37,214 nucleotides of DNA from Oceaniglobus ichthyenteri. Its GTDB lineage: Bacteria > Pseudomonadota > Alphaproteobacteria > Rhodobacterales > Rhodobacteraceae. Below are positions 18,384 to 25,456 of this stretch, one piece after another (within the stretch, counting starts at the first letter, position 1; every line of letters starts with the position of its first letter). The notes under the pieces are model-generated. The model searched no databases. It saw only the letters and a list, made by a program, of their open reading frames with translations, and was not told the DNA's origin. A program made the position numbers and the translations under genes. The DNA lies in assembly GCF_003057885.1 (NCBI RefSeq), contig NZ_QAGK01000021.1, positions 1 through 37,214 of the forward strand, written 5' to 3'.

Positions 18384-18637
18384 CACATGACCCCGGGCGC
18401 GCGGGCTGGGGGGTGCGCAAGCTGGCCCTTGCGCTGTATCCCTTTGGGGCGGGGGCGGTGGCGATCAACCTGTTCATGGCCGGGTTGTTCGCACCGATGA
18501 TCGGGTTGCCGACGATCCCGCCCGGCTGGTCGGTTCTGGGCGGCGCAATCTTTGGGGTTCCGGCCACATGGGCCTTTGCGCGCCACATCCGGTCCCTGAT
18601 GGATCGCGCCGACGGCACCTCCCCGCCCCGCCGCTGA
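18380..18637 (+). CDS. Small two-helix membrane protein in the nor operon
   Basis: An 85-residue ORF starting with GTG 18380, overlapping the previous stop (GTGA). An ATG at 18387 is out of frame. It has two hydrophobic segments (LALALYPFGAGAVAINLFMAGLFAPMI in parts, about 15-41, and VLGGAIFGVPATWAFA, about 52-67) and a basic C-terminus. No family recognised. The coupling to norD and the preceding small gene suggests a role in NOR assembly or the NO response. Confidence 0.68.
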   Translation: MTHDPGRAGWGVRKLALALYPFGAGAVAINLFMAGLFAPMIGLPTIPPGWSVLGGAIFGVPATWAFARHIRSLMDRADGTSPPRR

Positions 18638-18645
18638 CTGAAGGC

Positions 18646-19107
18646 TTAGCGCAGGTTGGGCACCGCGCCGGGGCCTTTTGGCGCGCCATCCTGCACCGCC
18701 ATAAGCAAAGAGCGCGCAATCCGTTCGGCGCGCAGGATCACATGATCGGCCCCTTGCGCCGTGCAAACCTGATGTGCGGTTTCGCGAAACAGCATCAGCC
18801 AGCGGTCAAAATGAACCGAGGTCACCGGAAGGCCCACGTGTTTTGGCACCGGCGCCCCGTGATACCGCCCGGTCATCAGCGCCACCGAAGACCAGAATTC
18901 AACCATCCGGTCCAGATGCGGCCCCCAATCGGTGATCCGCGCGGCAAAGATCGGGCCAAGCATGTCATCCTGCCTGATCCGGTCATAAAACCGGTGCACG
19001 AGCCGGGTCAGCACCTCTTCATTCAGGCCGGTCTGGTCCATCAGCATCGCGGTCATTTCCGGCCGGGCCGAGGCGATGCGCGGGGTGTCTGGCGATGTGT
19101 CTGTCAT
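18646..19107 (-). CDS. Group III truncated haemoglobin
   Basis: A 153-residue truncated globin of the P/III group. Evidence: LVHRFYDRIRQDDMLGPIF with B10 Tyr41, the WGPHLDRMVEFWSSVALMTGRYHG block, and the likely proximal His99 in TSVHFDRWL. Start ATG 19107. It is divergent from nsrR and shares the intergenic NsrR-like operator, which argues for an NO-related job such as detoxification; the function of group III globins is not settled. Confidence 0.9.
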   Translation of the reverse strand: MTDTSPDTPRIASARPEMTAMLMDQTGLNEEVLTRLVHRFYDRIRQDDMLGPIFAARITDWGPHLDRMVEFWSSVALMTGRYHGAPVPKHVGLPVTSVHFDRWLMLFRETAHQVCTAQGADHVILRAERIARSLLMAVQDGAPKGPGAVPNLR

Positions 19108-19150
19108 TGTGGCCTCCGGGGATGGCGATCTTGCGCGATGTGATAAACCT

Positions 19151-19179
19151 GCTAATAGGTATTGTAAATACATATTAGC
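19151..19179. promoter_or_regulatory. NsrR-like operator between globin and nsrR
   Basis: A 14-1-14 imperfect dyad (12 of 14 pairs), with core AGGTAT-N5-ATACAT, centred at 19165. It lies 12 bases before the nsrR ATG and 44 before the globin start. The architecture fits NsrR sites, and the core recurs at 19645-19661. Autoregulation plus control of the globin is inferred. Confidence 0.7.
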
Positions 19180-19190
19180 CGGAGGGCCCG

Positions 19191-19646
19191 ATGCGCCTTA
19201 CCTCATTCACCGATTACGGGCTGCGGATGCTGATGCGGATGGCCAGCGCGCCCGAGCGTGCGTTTTCCACGGCGGATCTGTCGGCGGAATTCAATCTGTC
19301 GCGCAATCACCTGAGCAAGATCATGCAACATCTGTCGCGCGCCGGAATTGTCAGCACCCGGCGCGGGGGCGGGGGCGGCGCGGTTCTGGCGATTCCGGCG
19401 CAGGACCTGCGCCTTGGCCGGTTGATCGCGCTTCTGGAAGAGGATCAGCCGATTGTCGAATGTTTTGGCCCCAGCCCAAGCAAATGCACGATTTTGGGCC
19501 AGTGCCGCCTGAAATCCCGCCTGCGCAGTGCCGAGCGGGCGTTTCTGGCCGATCTTGATCACACCACCCTTGCAGATATCGCCCTGCCCGCCCGCAATGG
19601 CGAAATCGCCCCGGCCCCCTTGAATGAAGGCCCGGCCGCCACATAG
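19191..19646 (+). CDS. nsrR: NsrR, Rrf2-family nitric oxide sensor-repressor
   Basis: A 151-residue Rrf2 regulator starting MRLTSFTDYGLRMLMRMA, typical of NsrR. The winged helix (about 25-60) contains LSAEFNLSRNHLSKIMQHLSRAGIV. Three cysteines, Cys91, Cys99 and Cys105, match the cluster-binding spacing of NsrR. NO damages the [Fe-S] cluster and relieves repression. ATG 19191 follows GGAGG. Operators before itself and after its stop frame the likely regulon: globin, nsrR and the DUF454 gene. Confidence 0.92.
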   Translation: MRLTSFTDYGLRMLMRMASAPERAFSTADLSAEFNLSRNHLSKIMQHLSRAGIVSTRRGGGGGAVLAIPAQDLRLGRLIALLEEDQPIVECFGPSPSKCTILGQCRLKSRLRSAERAFLADLDHTTLADIALPARNGEIAPAPLNEGPAAT

Positions 19647-19661
19647 GTATATCAGATACCT
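19645..19661. promoter_or_regulatory. Second NsrR-like operator, before the DUF454 gene
   Basis: AGGTAT-ATCAG-ATACCT is a perfect 6-5-6 dyad with the same half-site and spacing as the nsrR operator. It begins within the nsrR TAG stop and ends 20 bases before the DUF454 gene start. Confidence 0.65.
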
Positions 19662-19681
19662 GTTCAGGAAATGCAGCATCC

Positions 19682-20113
19682 ATGGTTCGCACCCCGGCCC
19701 CCCTGTCAAAAGCAACGGCACCGCGCCCGCATATCGCGACGCGCCTGGCCTGGCAGGTCGTTGGTGGCCTTGCCTTGACGCTTGGGCTTGTGGGCGCGGT
19801 TTTGCCGGTACTGCCCACAGCGCCGTTCGTGATCCTTGCGGCCTTTGCCTTTGCGCGGGGCGCGCCCAGCGTCCAAAGATGGCTGGAACGCAACCCGATG
19901 TTCGGCCCGATCATTCTGGACTGGCGGGAAAACGGGGCCATCGCGACAAAATACAAGATCCTCGCGGTTTCAATGATGGTGATGTCTCTGGGGCTTGGCT
20001 TTGCCCTTGCGCTTCCGGCGATGGTGATCGCGTTTCAGGCCATCTGTATCGCGGCTGTTACGGTGTTCATCCTTACCCGCCCAAGCCGTGCAGCCCCCAC
20101 CCCGCCCCGCTGA
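19682..20113 (+). CDS. DUF454 (YbaN-like) inner-membrane protein
   Basis: A 143-residue membrane protein of the DUF454 family. Diagnostic is the segment LALTLGLVGAVLPVLPTAPFVILAAFAFARGAP in parts (29-61), then RWLERNPMFGPIILDWRENGAI, and two more helices near 92-132. The family is often beside haem or denitrification genes, but no activity is established. The NsrR-like site in front of it suggests induction by NO. Confidence 0.85.
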   Translation: MVRTPAPLSKATAPRPHIATRLAWQVVGGLALTLGLVGAVLPVLPTAPFVILAAFAFARGAPSVQRWLERNPMFGPIILDWRENGAIATKYKILAVSMMVMSLGLGFALALPAMVIAFQAICIAAVTVFILTRPSRAAPTPPR

Positions 20114-20372
20114 GCGCGTTTCAAGAGAGATGACCTGGTTCTGACCCTGAGGCCAGAGTAATACGCCCTTGCCAGCCCTGTGGCTCTCTTGCGTTGCGAG
20201 GCTGGGTGTCTTTCAGGCTCAACACCTGGCGATCTAATATATCCCAAGCAATGTCGCGACGCTCAATCCATTCAACCGCTTGGATTTTGCAATCCTTCGG
20301 GAACCTTTTTTTGGAAATCGACGGTTTCACCGGCTGTTTGCCCTGCAAAAACCCCATTGATCAGCGTTCGTG
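20114..20372. other. Gene-free stretch left of the origin
   Basis: No convincing gene. A minus-strand ORF (20121-20357) has a short stretch KKRFPKDCKIQAVEWIERR that faintly resembles the start of IS3-type OrfA proteins but nothing beyond it, so an insertion-sequence scar is possible but unproven. G+C falls toward the right as the origin is approached. Confidence 0.4.
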
Positions 20373-20405
20373 TGTGTTAAATATGTGTTAAAAATGTGTT
20401 ACGCA
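20373..20405. repeat. Three 11-bp A/T-rich direct repeats (candidate unwinding element)
   Basis: TGTGTTAAATA, TGTGTTAAAAA and TGTGTTACGCA lie head to tail without gaps, followed by an A/T-rich stretch to about 20450. One-turn-spaced A/T-rich repeats next to iterons are typical of a DNA-unwinding element in iteron plasmids. Confidence 0.6.
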
Positions 20406-20454
20406 TTTTTTTATGCCGATTCACTCAATATAAACAGTAACTTACGAGTATGAG

Positions 20455-20578
20455 GTGCAGGTGTTATCCCGATAGAATGCAGGTGTTATCCGGAAAAGTG
20501 CAGCTAATATCCCGATAGGAACTTGCAGTGCAGGTAATCTCCCGATAGGAAATACAGGTGCAGCTGATGTCCCGATAG
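20455..20578. other. Replication origin with five iterons
   Basis: Five tandem repeats of about 21 bp fit gtgcagNtNatNtcccgatag: 20455-20475, 20477-20497 (degenerate end), 20498-20518, 20528-20548 and 20558-20578. Start-to-start spacings are 22, 21, 30 and 30. They abut the repA start and are the expected RepA binding sites controlling initiation and copy number. Confidence 0.88.
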
Positions 20579-20603
20579 GGATGTGATTCCGGAGGTTGAA
20601 GGT

Positions 20604-21629
20604 TTGGAAGTCAGTTCGAAAAAACCGCTCCTGCCCGATCGGCACCCCCAAACCAGTCTGTTCATTTGTGATGTGGCGGATGCGGTCATCAAAAGCGACA
20701 TGGCCTCGATGGAACATCCGATTTTCACCCTGTCGAAAAAACCGATCCGCGAGGTGAAAACCTATCGCCATGGGGATGTCGTGCTTGAGGTCACGCCCAG
20801 TTCGAAAGGGATCGCGAATATCTATGACAAGGATATTCTGATCTTTGCGATCAGTCAGATCATGGCGTCAAAAAACGAAGGCCGCCCCTACTCTCGCGAG
20901 ATCATGTTCCACGCTCAGGATTTCATGGAATTCAGCAATCGTCACACTGGCGGGCATGATTACGATTTGCTGCGCGACTCGCTTGACCGGCTGGATGGCA
21001 CCCGCCTGAGAACCACGATCAAGACCGGCGGCGAGGAAACCTGGGAGGCATTCGGCCTGATCGATGGCGCAAGGATCAAACGCAAGCGCGCCGATGGGCG
21101 GGTCACGGAATGGGGCATCAAGCTTTCTGAATGGCTGTTCAAGGCGATTGAGGCAAACGAGGTGCTGACCCTGCACCCCGATTATTTTCGCCTCAGAAAG
21201 CCGACAGAGCGGCGCATTTACGAAATTGCGCGCAAACATTGCGGCGCCAAGGAGTTCTGGCAGATCGGCCTGAAGAAACTTCAGAAAAAATGCGGGTCCA
21301 GCGATGCTCTGAGGAACTTTCGCCAGGCTGTAAGCGCGCTGTGCGATTTTGATCATCTCCCGGATTATTCCGTAAGCATCAGTGGCGACATGGTTTCATT
21401 CCGAAACCGCATGGCCAAGCCTTTGGGCCTGGGTGTCGGGTATGCGACAGCCCTCAGGCCAGACACCTATGAAACCGCCCGCGAGGTTGCGCCGGGCTGG
21501 GATGTTTATGTGATCGAGCAAGAGTGGCGCGACTGGGTTGTTGGCCTGCTGGAGCAAGGGATGGAGCCGCCCCGAAGCCCGGACAGTGCGTTCATCGGTT
21601 TTTGCCGCAAATGGGTTTTGCGACGGTGA
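20604..21629 (+). CDS. repA: Replication initiator protein RepA (RPA family)
   Basis: A 341-residue plasmid initiator of the RPA type found on alphaproteobacterial plasmids. Recognisable are LLPDRHPQTSLFICDVAD, the DMASMEHPIFTLSKKP block, IYDKDILIFAISQI and the winged-helix-like region RLRKPTERRIYEIARKHCG. Start: GTG 20583 is possible, but a GGAGG at 20591-20595 sits eight bases before TTG 20604, which I prefer. The iterons immediately upstream imply autoregulation. parA follows. Confidence 0.9.
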   Translation: MEVSSKKPLLPDRHPQTSLFICDVADAVIKSDMASMEHPIFTLSKKPIREVKTYRHGDVVLEVTPSSKGIANIYDKDILIFAISQIMASKNEGRPYSREIMFHAQDFMEFSNRHTGGHDYDLLRDSLDRLDGTRLRTTIKTGGEETWEAFGLIDGARIKRKRADGRVTEWGIKLSEWLFKAIEANEVLTLHPDYFRLRKPTERRIYEIARKHCGAKEFWQIGLKKLQKKCGSSDALRNFRQAVSALCDFDHLPDYSVSISGDMVSFRNRMAKPLGLGVGYATALRPDTYETAREVAPGWDVYVIEQEWRDWVVGLLEQGMEPPRSPDSAFIGFCRKWVLRR

Positions 21630-21655
21630 TCTTCCCTTCTTTTATCATGCAGGTA

Positions 21656-21748
21656 GGGTAGGGTACCCAAAGGTACTCTTGGGTAGGCGTGGCATTCCTA
21701 ACACATCCATGCCATGCCATGGGTAGATATGGCTTCCCATGGATACCC
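21656..21748. repeat. Repeat-rich region upstream of parA (candidate centromere/operator)
   Basis: Multiple GGGTA motifs in both orientations (21656, 21661, 21681, 21721; TACCC at 21664 and 21744), a dyad tacccaa/ttgggta (21664-21670, 21679-21685) and a dyad ccatggg/cccatgg (21717-21723, 21736-21742). Its place before parA makes it a candidate parS and par promoter operator. Confidence 0.5.
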
Positions 21749-21798
21749 TTTCCATGAATACTCCTTGCACGAGCAGCAAAAACAGAAAGGCCGCACAA

Positions 21799-22476
21799 AT
21801 GCCGGTCATCTCCTTCGCGTCGTCCAAGGGCGGCGCAGGCAAGACAACGTCTGCCATCATACTTGCCACAGAACTTGCCCAGGGCACGGATGTGATCCTG
21901 ATTGACGCCGACCCGGCCGGACGCCTGACGCGCTGGTCCAGGTTACAGGCCCTGCCCGCGCGCACCGCCCTTGTCACCAGCGGCGGCGAGCGCAGCATTC
22001 AGGATGAAATCGCAACGGCGCGGACAAAGGCCACCTTTGTCATTGTCGATCTCGAAGGGTCGGCCTCCCGGCTGACGTCTTTTGCGATTTCGGAATCCGA
22101 TCTGGTGATCATCCCGTCAGGCGATGAACAGCAGGATGCCGATGAAGCGGTCGAAACCCTGGCGCAAATCGCGATGGAGGGCCGGGCGCGGCGGCGCGAT
22201 ATCCCTGCCGCCATCCTGTTTGCCCGCACCAACGCAGCGGTAAAAAGCAAGCTGGAAAAACACATCAACGGTCAGCTTCGCAGTGCCGTGCGGGTGTTTG
22301 ATACCGAACTCAACCGCCGCACGGCGTTTGCGTCCCTGCACAATGCGGGGGGCGGTCTGCGCCAACTTGACCGCGGCGATGTGAACGGCATCGACAAGGC
22401 AATCGTCAACGCCCAGGCCTTCGCTTGCGAAGTCATCGATATGCTGGAGGAAATGCGCCATGCCCAAACCGCTTGA
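21799..22476 (+). CDS. parA: ParA-type plasmid partition ATPase
   Basis: A 225-residue small (type Ib-like) ParA without an N-terminal DNA-binding domain. The deviant Walker A is KGGAGKTT (10-17), with VILIDADPAG and FVIVDLEGSAS as the A' and B motifs. Start ATG 21799 is directly before the Walker A strand; an ATG at 21739 lies in the repeat region. It overlaps the next gene by 17 bases. Confidence 0.92.
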   Translation: MPVISFASSKGGAGKTTSAIILATELAQGTDVILIDADPAGRLTRWSRLQALPARTALVTSGGERSIQDEIATARTKATFVIVDLEGSASRLTSFAISESDLVIIPSGDEQQDADEAVETLAQIAMEGRARRRDIPAAILFARTNAAVKSKLEKHINGQLRSAVRVFDTELNRRTAFASLHNAGGGLRQLDRGDVNGIDKAIVNAQAFACEVIDMLEEMRHAQTA

Positions 22477-22708
22477 TCTGGATCGTTTGAAACAATTCGA
22501 AACGCCGCACGAACCTGCGCGGGGCGAACCACGCCCGGCCCCGCCCCCCGAACGCTGGCCCAGCCGGGAACCGGTGCGCGATGGCCAGATCAGCATCAAG
22601 GCACCGCTTGATGTGATCGAGCGGTTTCGCAAACTGTGCAAGGATGACCGGCGAACCTATGCTGACATGTTGTCCATCCTCATGGACAATCATGGGCGCA
22701 CCCGCTGA
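22460..22708 (+). CDS. Small ParB-like partition partner
   Basis: An 82-residue protein overlapping the parA end. The first half is Pro/Arg-rich and probably flexible; the second (about 43-80, ISIKAPLDVIERFRKLCKDD...YADMLSILMDNH in parts) looks like a ribbon-helix-helix strand-helix-helix. Size, overlap and fold match centromere-binding partners of small ParA proteins. Confidence 0.75.
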   Translation: MPKPLDLDRLKQFETPHEPARGEPRPAPPPERWPSREPVRDGQISIKAPLDVIERFRKLCKDDRRTYADMLSILMDNHGRTR

Positions 22709-22787
22709 ACATGCACCCATAAAAGGGCAGGGGGCCGTCATCCCCGTTCGCTCCACGTGCCGAAACCGAATGCCCAAAGGATAGCCC

Positions 22788-23990
22788 ATGCTTGATGCTT
22801 ATATCTATGACGGTTTGCGCAGCCCGATCGGCAGTTCGGGTGGCACGCTTGCCGCCATGCGCCCCGACGATCTGTTGGCCGGGGTGATCCGCCCCTTGCT
22901 GGCGCGCCACACGCTTGCGGCCACGGATATTGATGATGTGATCATTGGCTGTGCCAATCAGGCGGGCGAAGACAGCCGGTGTGTGGCGCGTCACGCCGCC
23001 CTGTGCGCGGGTCTGCCGGTCGAGGTGCCGGGCACCGTCATTCAACGCAACTGCGGCAGCGGTCTGGGGGCGATGGTGTCTGCCGCCCACGCCCTGACCT
23101 CGGGCGAGGCCCGGGTCATCCTGAGCGGTGGCGTGGAAAGCATGAGCCGCGCGCCGTTTGTGATTGCCAAAACCGCCCGCCCCTATGCCCGGCAGATGGA
23201 GTGGTACGACAGCGCGGTTGGCGCCCGGTTCCCCAACCCAAAGCTTGAGGCAGAGTTCGGATCGGATTCGATGCCCCAGACCGCCGACAACATGGCCCAG
23301 GACCATGGCATCAGCCGCGAACAGGCCGACGCCTTTGCGCTGCGCTCGCAACACGGCTGGGCCAGGGCGCAGGCCAATGGGGTCTTTGCCAATGAAATAA
23401 CGCCGATCACCCTTCCCGGTGGGCGTGGCCGCCCCGACACCGTGATCGACACCGATGAACACCCCCGCCCCCAAAGTGATGCCGAAACACTTGCCAAATT
23501 GCGCCCGCTTTTCCCCGGCGGCGTGACCACGGTGGGCAATGCTTCGGGGTTGAATGATGGCGCGGTGGCGCTGATCATGGGGGGGCAATCGGCGCAAACA
23601 TGCATCGGCGCGGCCCCGATCGCGCGGGTGCTGGCCAGTGCGGTTGCCGGTGTGGCGCCGCGGATCATGGGCTTTGGCCCGGTGCCCGCCTCGCACAAGG
23701 CGCTTGCGCGGGCCGGGCTGTCCCTGTCGGATATGTCGGTGATCGAAATAAACGAGGCCTTCTCGGCTCAGGTTCTGGGCTGTCTCGCCGGGTTGGGATT
23801 GGCCTTTGACGATGAGCGGGTAAACCCCAATGGCGGGGCCATCGCCATGGGCCATCCGTTGGGCGCCTCGGGACCGCGCCTTGTGCTGAACGCGATTCAT
23901 GAAACCCGCCGCCGGGGGGGCAAATATGCGCTGGTGTCCATGTGTATCGGCATGGGTCAGGGGATCGCCCTTGTGTTAGAGGTGGTGTAA
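22788..23990 (+). CDS. Acetyl-CoA acyltransferase (thiolase)
   Basis: A 400-residue thiolase II family protein close to 3-oxoadipyl/acetoacetyl-CoA thiolases. All catalytic residues are present: Cys89 in QRNCGSG, His356 in NPNGGAIAMGHPLG and Cys386 in CIGMGQG. It is thus a genuine thiolase, unlike the one at 35373. It is followed 51 bp later by the acylating aldehyde dehydrogenase, probably co-transcribed. Substrate undetermined. Confidence 0.92.
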   Translation: MLDAYIYDGLRSPIGSSGGTLAAMRPDDLLAGVIRPLLARHTLAATDIDDVIIGCANQAGEDSRCVARHAALCAGLPVEVPGTVIQRNCGSGLGAMVSAAHALTSGEARVILSGGVESMSRAPFVIAKTARPYARQMEWYDSAVGARFPNPKLEAEFGSDSMPQTADNMAQDHGISREQADAFALRSQHGWARAQANGVFANEITPITLPGGRGRPDTVIDTDEHPRPQSDAETLAKLRPLFPGGVTTVGNASGLNDGAVALIMGGQSAQTCIGAAPIARVLASAVAGVAPRIMGFGPVPASHKALARAGLSLSDMSVIEINEAFSAQVLGCLAGLGLAFDDERVNPNGGAIAMGHPLGASGPRLVLNAIHETRRRGGKYALVSMCIGMGQGIALVLEVV

Positions 23991-24041
23991 GCGCGGCCCC
24001 CTTTTGATTGCCGCCTCGCCCCTTGATCACGGAGCCTGCCG

Positions 24042-25439
24042 ATGACCGATGCCCACACCACCATCGCCGCCCTGATTGCCAGGGCGCGTGCCGCAATGGC
24101 CGATTTTGCCGATGCCACCCAGGAACAGGCAGACGCGGCGGTGACCGCCCTGGCCTGGGCCATTTACGAACCCACCCGCGCCCGCGCCATGGCAGAGCAG
24201 GCGGTGGATGAAACCGGTCTCGGCGATGTGGAAAGCAAGGTGATCAAAAATCAGCGCAAGACCTTTGGCTGCCTGCGCGATCTGATGCGCATTCCCAGCG
24301 TTGGCATCATCGAAGACCTGCCCGAACGCGGTTTGGTGAAATACGCCAAACCGGTGGGCGTGGTGGCGGCGGTCAGCCCGTCAACCAACCCCACCGCGAC
24401 CCCGGCAAACAAGGCGATGTTCGCGATCAAAAGCCGCAATGCGGTGATCATCGCGCCGTCGCCGTCGGGGTGGGGGGCCACCAACACCGCCGTCACCCAC
24501 ATGCGCGCCGAATTGCAAAAGGCCGGGTTTCCCGCCGATCTGGTGCAAATCCTGCCTGCGCCAGTGAACAAGGCCCTGACCCAGGCGTTGATGGAACAGG
24601 CCGATCTGGTGGTGGTGACCGGATCGCAAAACAATGTGCGGCGCGGCTATTCCTCGGGCACGCCGACCATCGGGGTGGGGGCGGGCAATGTGCCGGTGGT
24701 GATTGATGCCGATGCCGATCTGGAGGATGCGGCCGAAAAAATCTGCCGCTCGAAAATCTTTGACAATGCCACCTCTTGTTCTTCGGAAAATTCGGTTTTG
24801 ATTCATGATGCGGTGTATGACGCGGCCATCGCCGCCCTGCGCCGTGCCGGGGGGTATCTGTGCAACGGCGATGAGAAATCCCGCATTCGCGATACATTGT
24901 GGGAAAACGGCCATCTGAACCGCCGGGTCATCGCGAAAGACGCGGCAACCCTGTGTGATCTGTTTGAACTGCGCCCCGAGGCGCAGGGCGCCAAATTCTT
25001 CATGGTCGAGGAAGGCACACCAGACCCGGCCAGCCCGTTCACCGATGAAAAGCTATCCCTGGTGCTGAGCGTGTACCGGATCAGCGATATGGATGATGCG
25101 GTGGCGCAATTGCGCACCATTCTGGATGTCTGCGGCAAAGGCCATTCTGTTGGCATTCACACCAACACCCCCGTCCATGCCACCCGGTTGGCCGAAGAGA
25201 TCGACGTGGTGCGCGTTCTGGTCAATCAGGCCCATACCTTTGCCAATGGCGGCAGCTTTGACAATGGGTTGGAATTTACCCTGTCCATGGGCGGCGGCAC
25301 CTGGGCGGGCAATTCGATCAGTGAAAACCTGAACGCCCGCCATTTCATGAACATCACCCATCTGGTGCGCACCATCCCCGAGGATCGCCCCGGCGAGGCC
25401 GATCTGTTCGGCCCCTATTGGGACCGGTACGGTAAATAA
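24042..25439 (+). CDS. CoA-acylating aldehyde dehydrogenase (SauS-like)
   Basis: A 465-residue NAD(P)-dependent dehydrogenase of the EutE/SauS group, converting an aldehyde plus CoA to an acyl-CoA or the reverse. The nucleophile is Cys246 in NATSCSSENS; glycine-rich GTPTIGVGAGNVPVVI and PVGVVAAVSPSTNP are typical. Length and sequence resemble sulfoacetaldehyde dehydrogenase (acylating) SauS, but no sauT or sauU gene is nearby, so another aldehyde, for example malonic semialdehyde, is equally possible. It follows the thiolase. Confidence 0.88.
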   Translation: MTDAHTTIAALIARARAAMADFADATQEQADAAVTALAWAIYEPTRARAMAEQAVDETGLGDVESKVIKNQRKTFGCLRDLMRIPSVGIIEDLPERGLVKYAKPVGVVAAVSPSTNPTATPANKAMFAIKSRNAVIIAPSPSGWGATNTAVTHMRAELQKAGFPADLVQILPAPVNKALTQALMEQADLVVVTGSQNNVRRGYSSGTPTIGVGAGNVPVVIDADADLEDAAEKICRSKIFDNATSCSSENSVLIHDAVYDAAIAALRRAGGYLCNGDEKSRIRDTLWENGHLNRRVIAKDAATLCDLFELRPEAQGAKFFMVEEGTPDPASPFTDEKLSLVLSVYRISDMDDAVAQLRTILDVCGKGHSVGIHTNTPVHATRLAEEIDVVRVLVNQAHTFANGGSFDNGLEFTLSMGGGTWAGNSISENLNARHFMNITHLVRTIPEDRPGEADLFGPYWDRYGK

Positions 25440-25456
25440 AGCGCCCGCGCGATGGC

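Noticed and set aside
20121-20357. 78-residue minus-strand ORF with an OrfA-like stretch
   Set aside because: Only about 18 residues faintly resemble IS3 OrfA; no second ORF, inverted repeats or ribosome site. Kept only as a remark.
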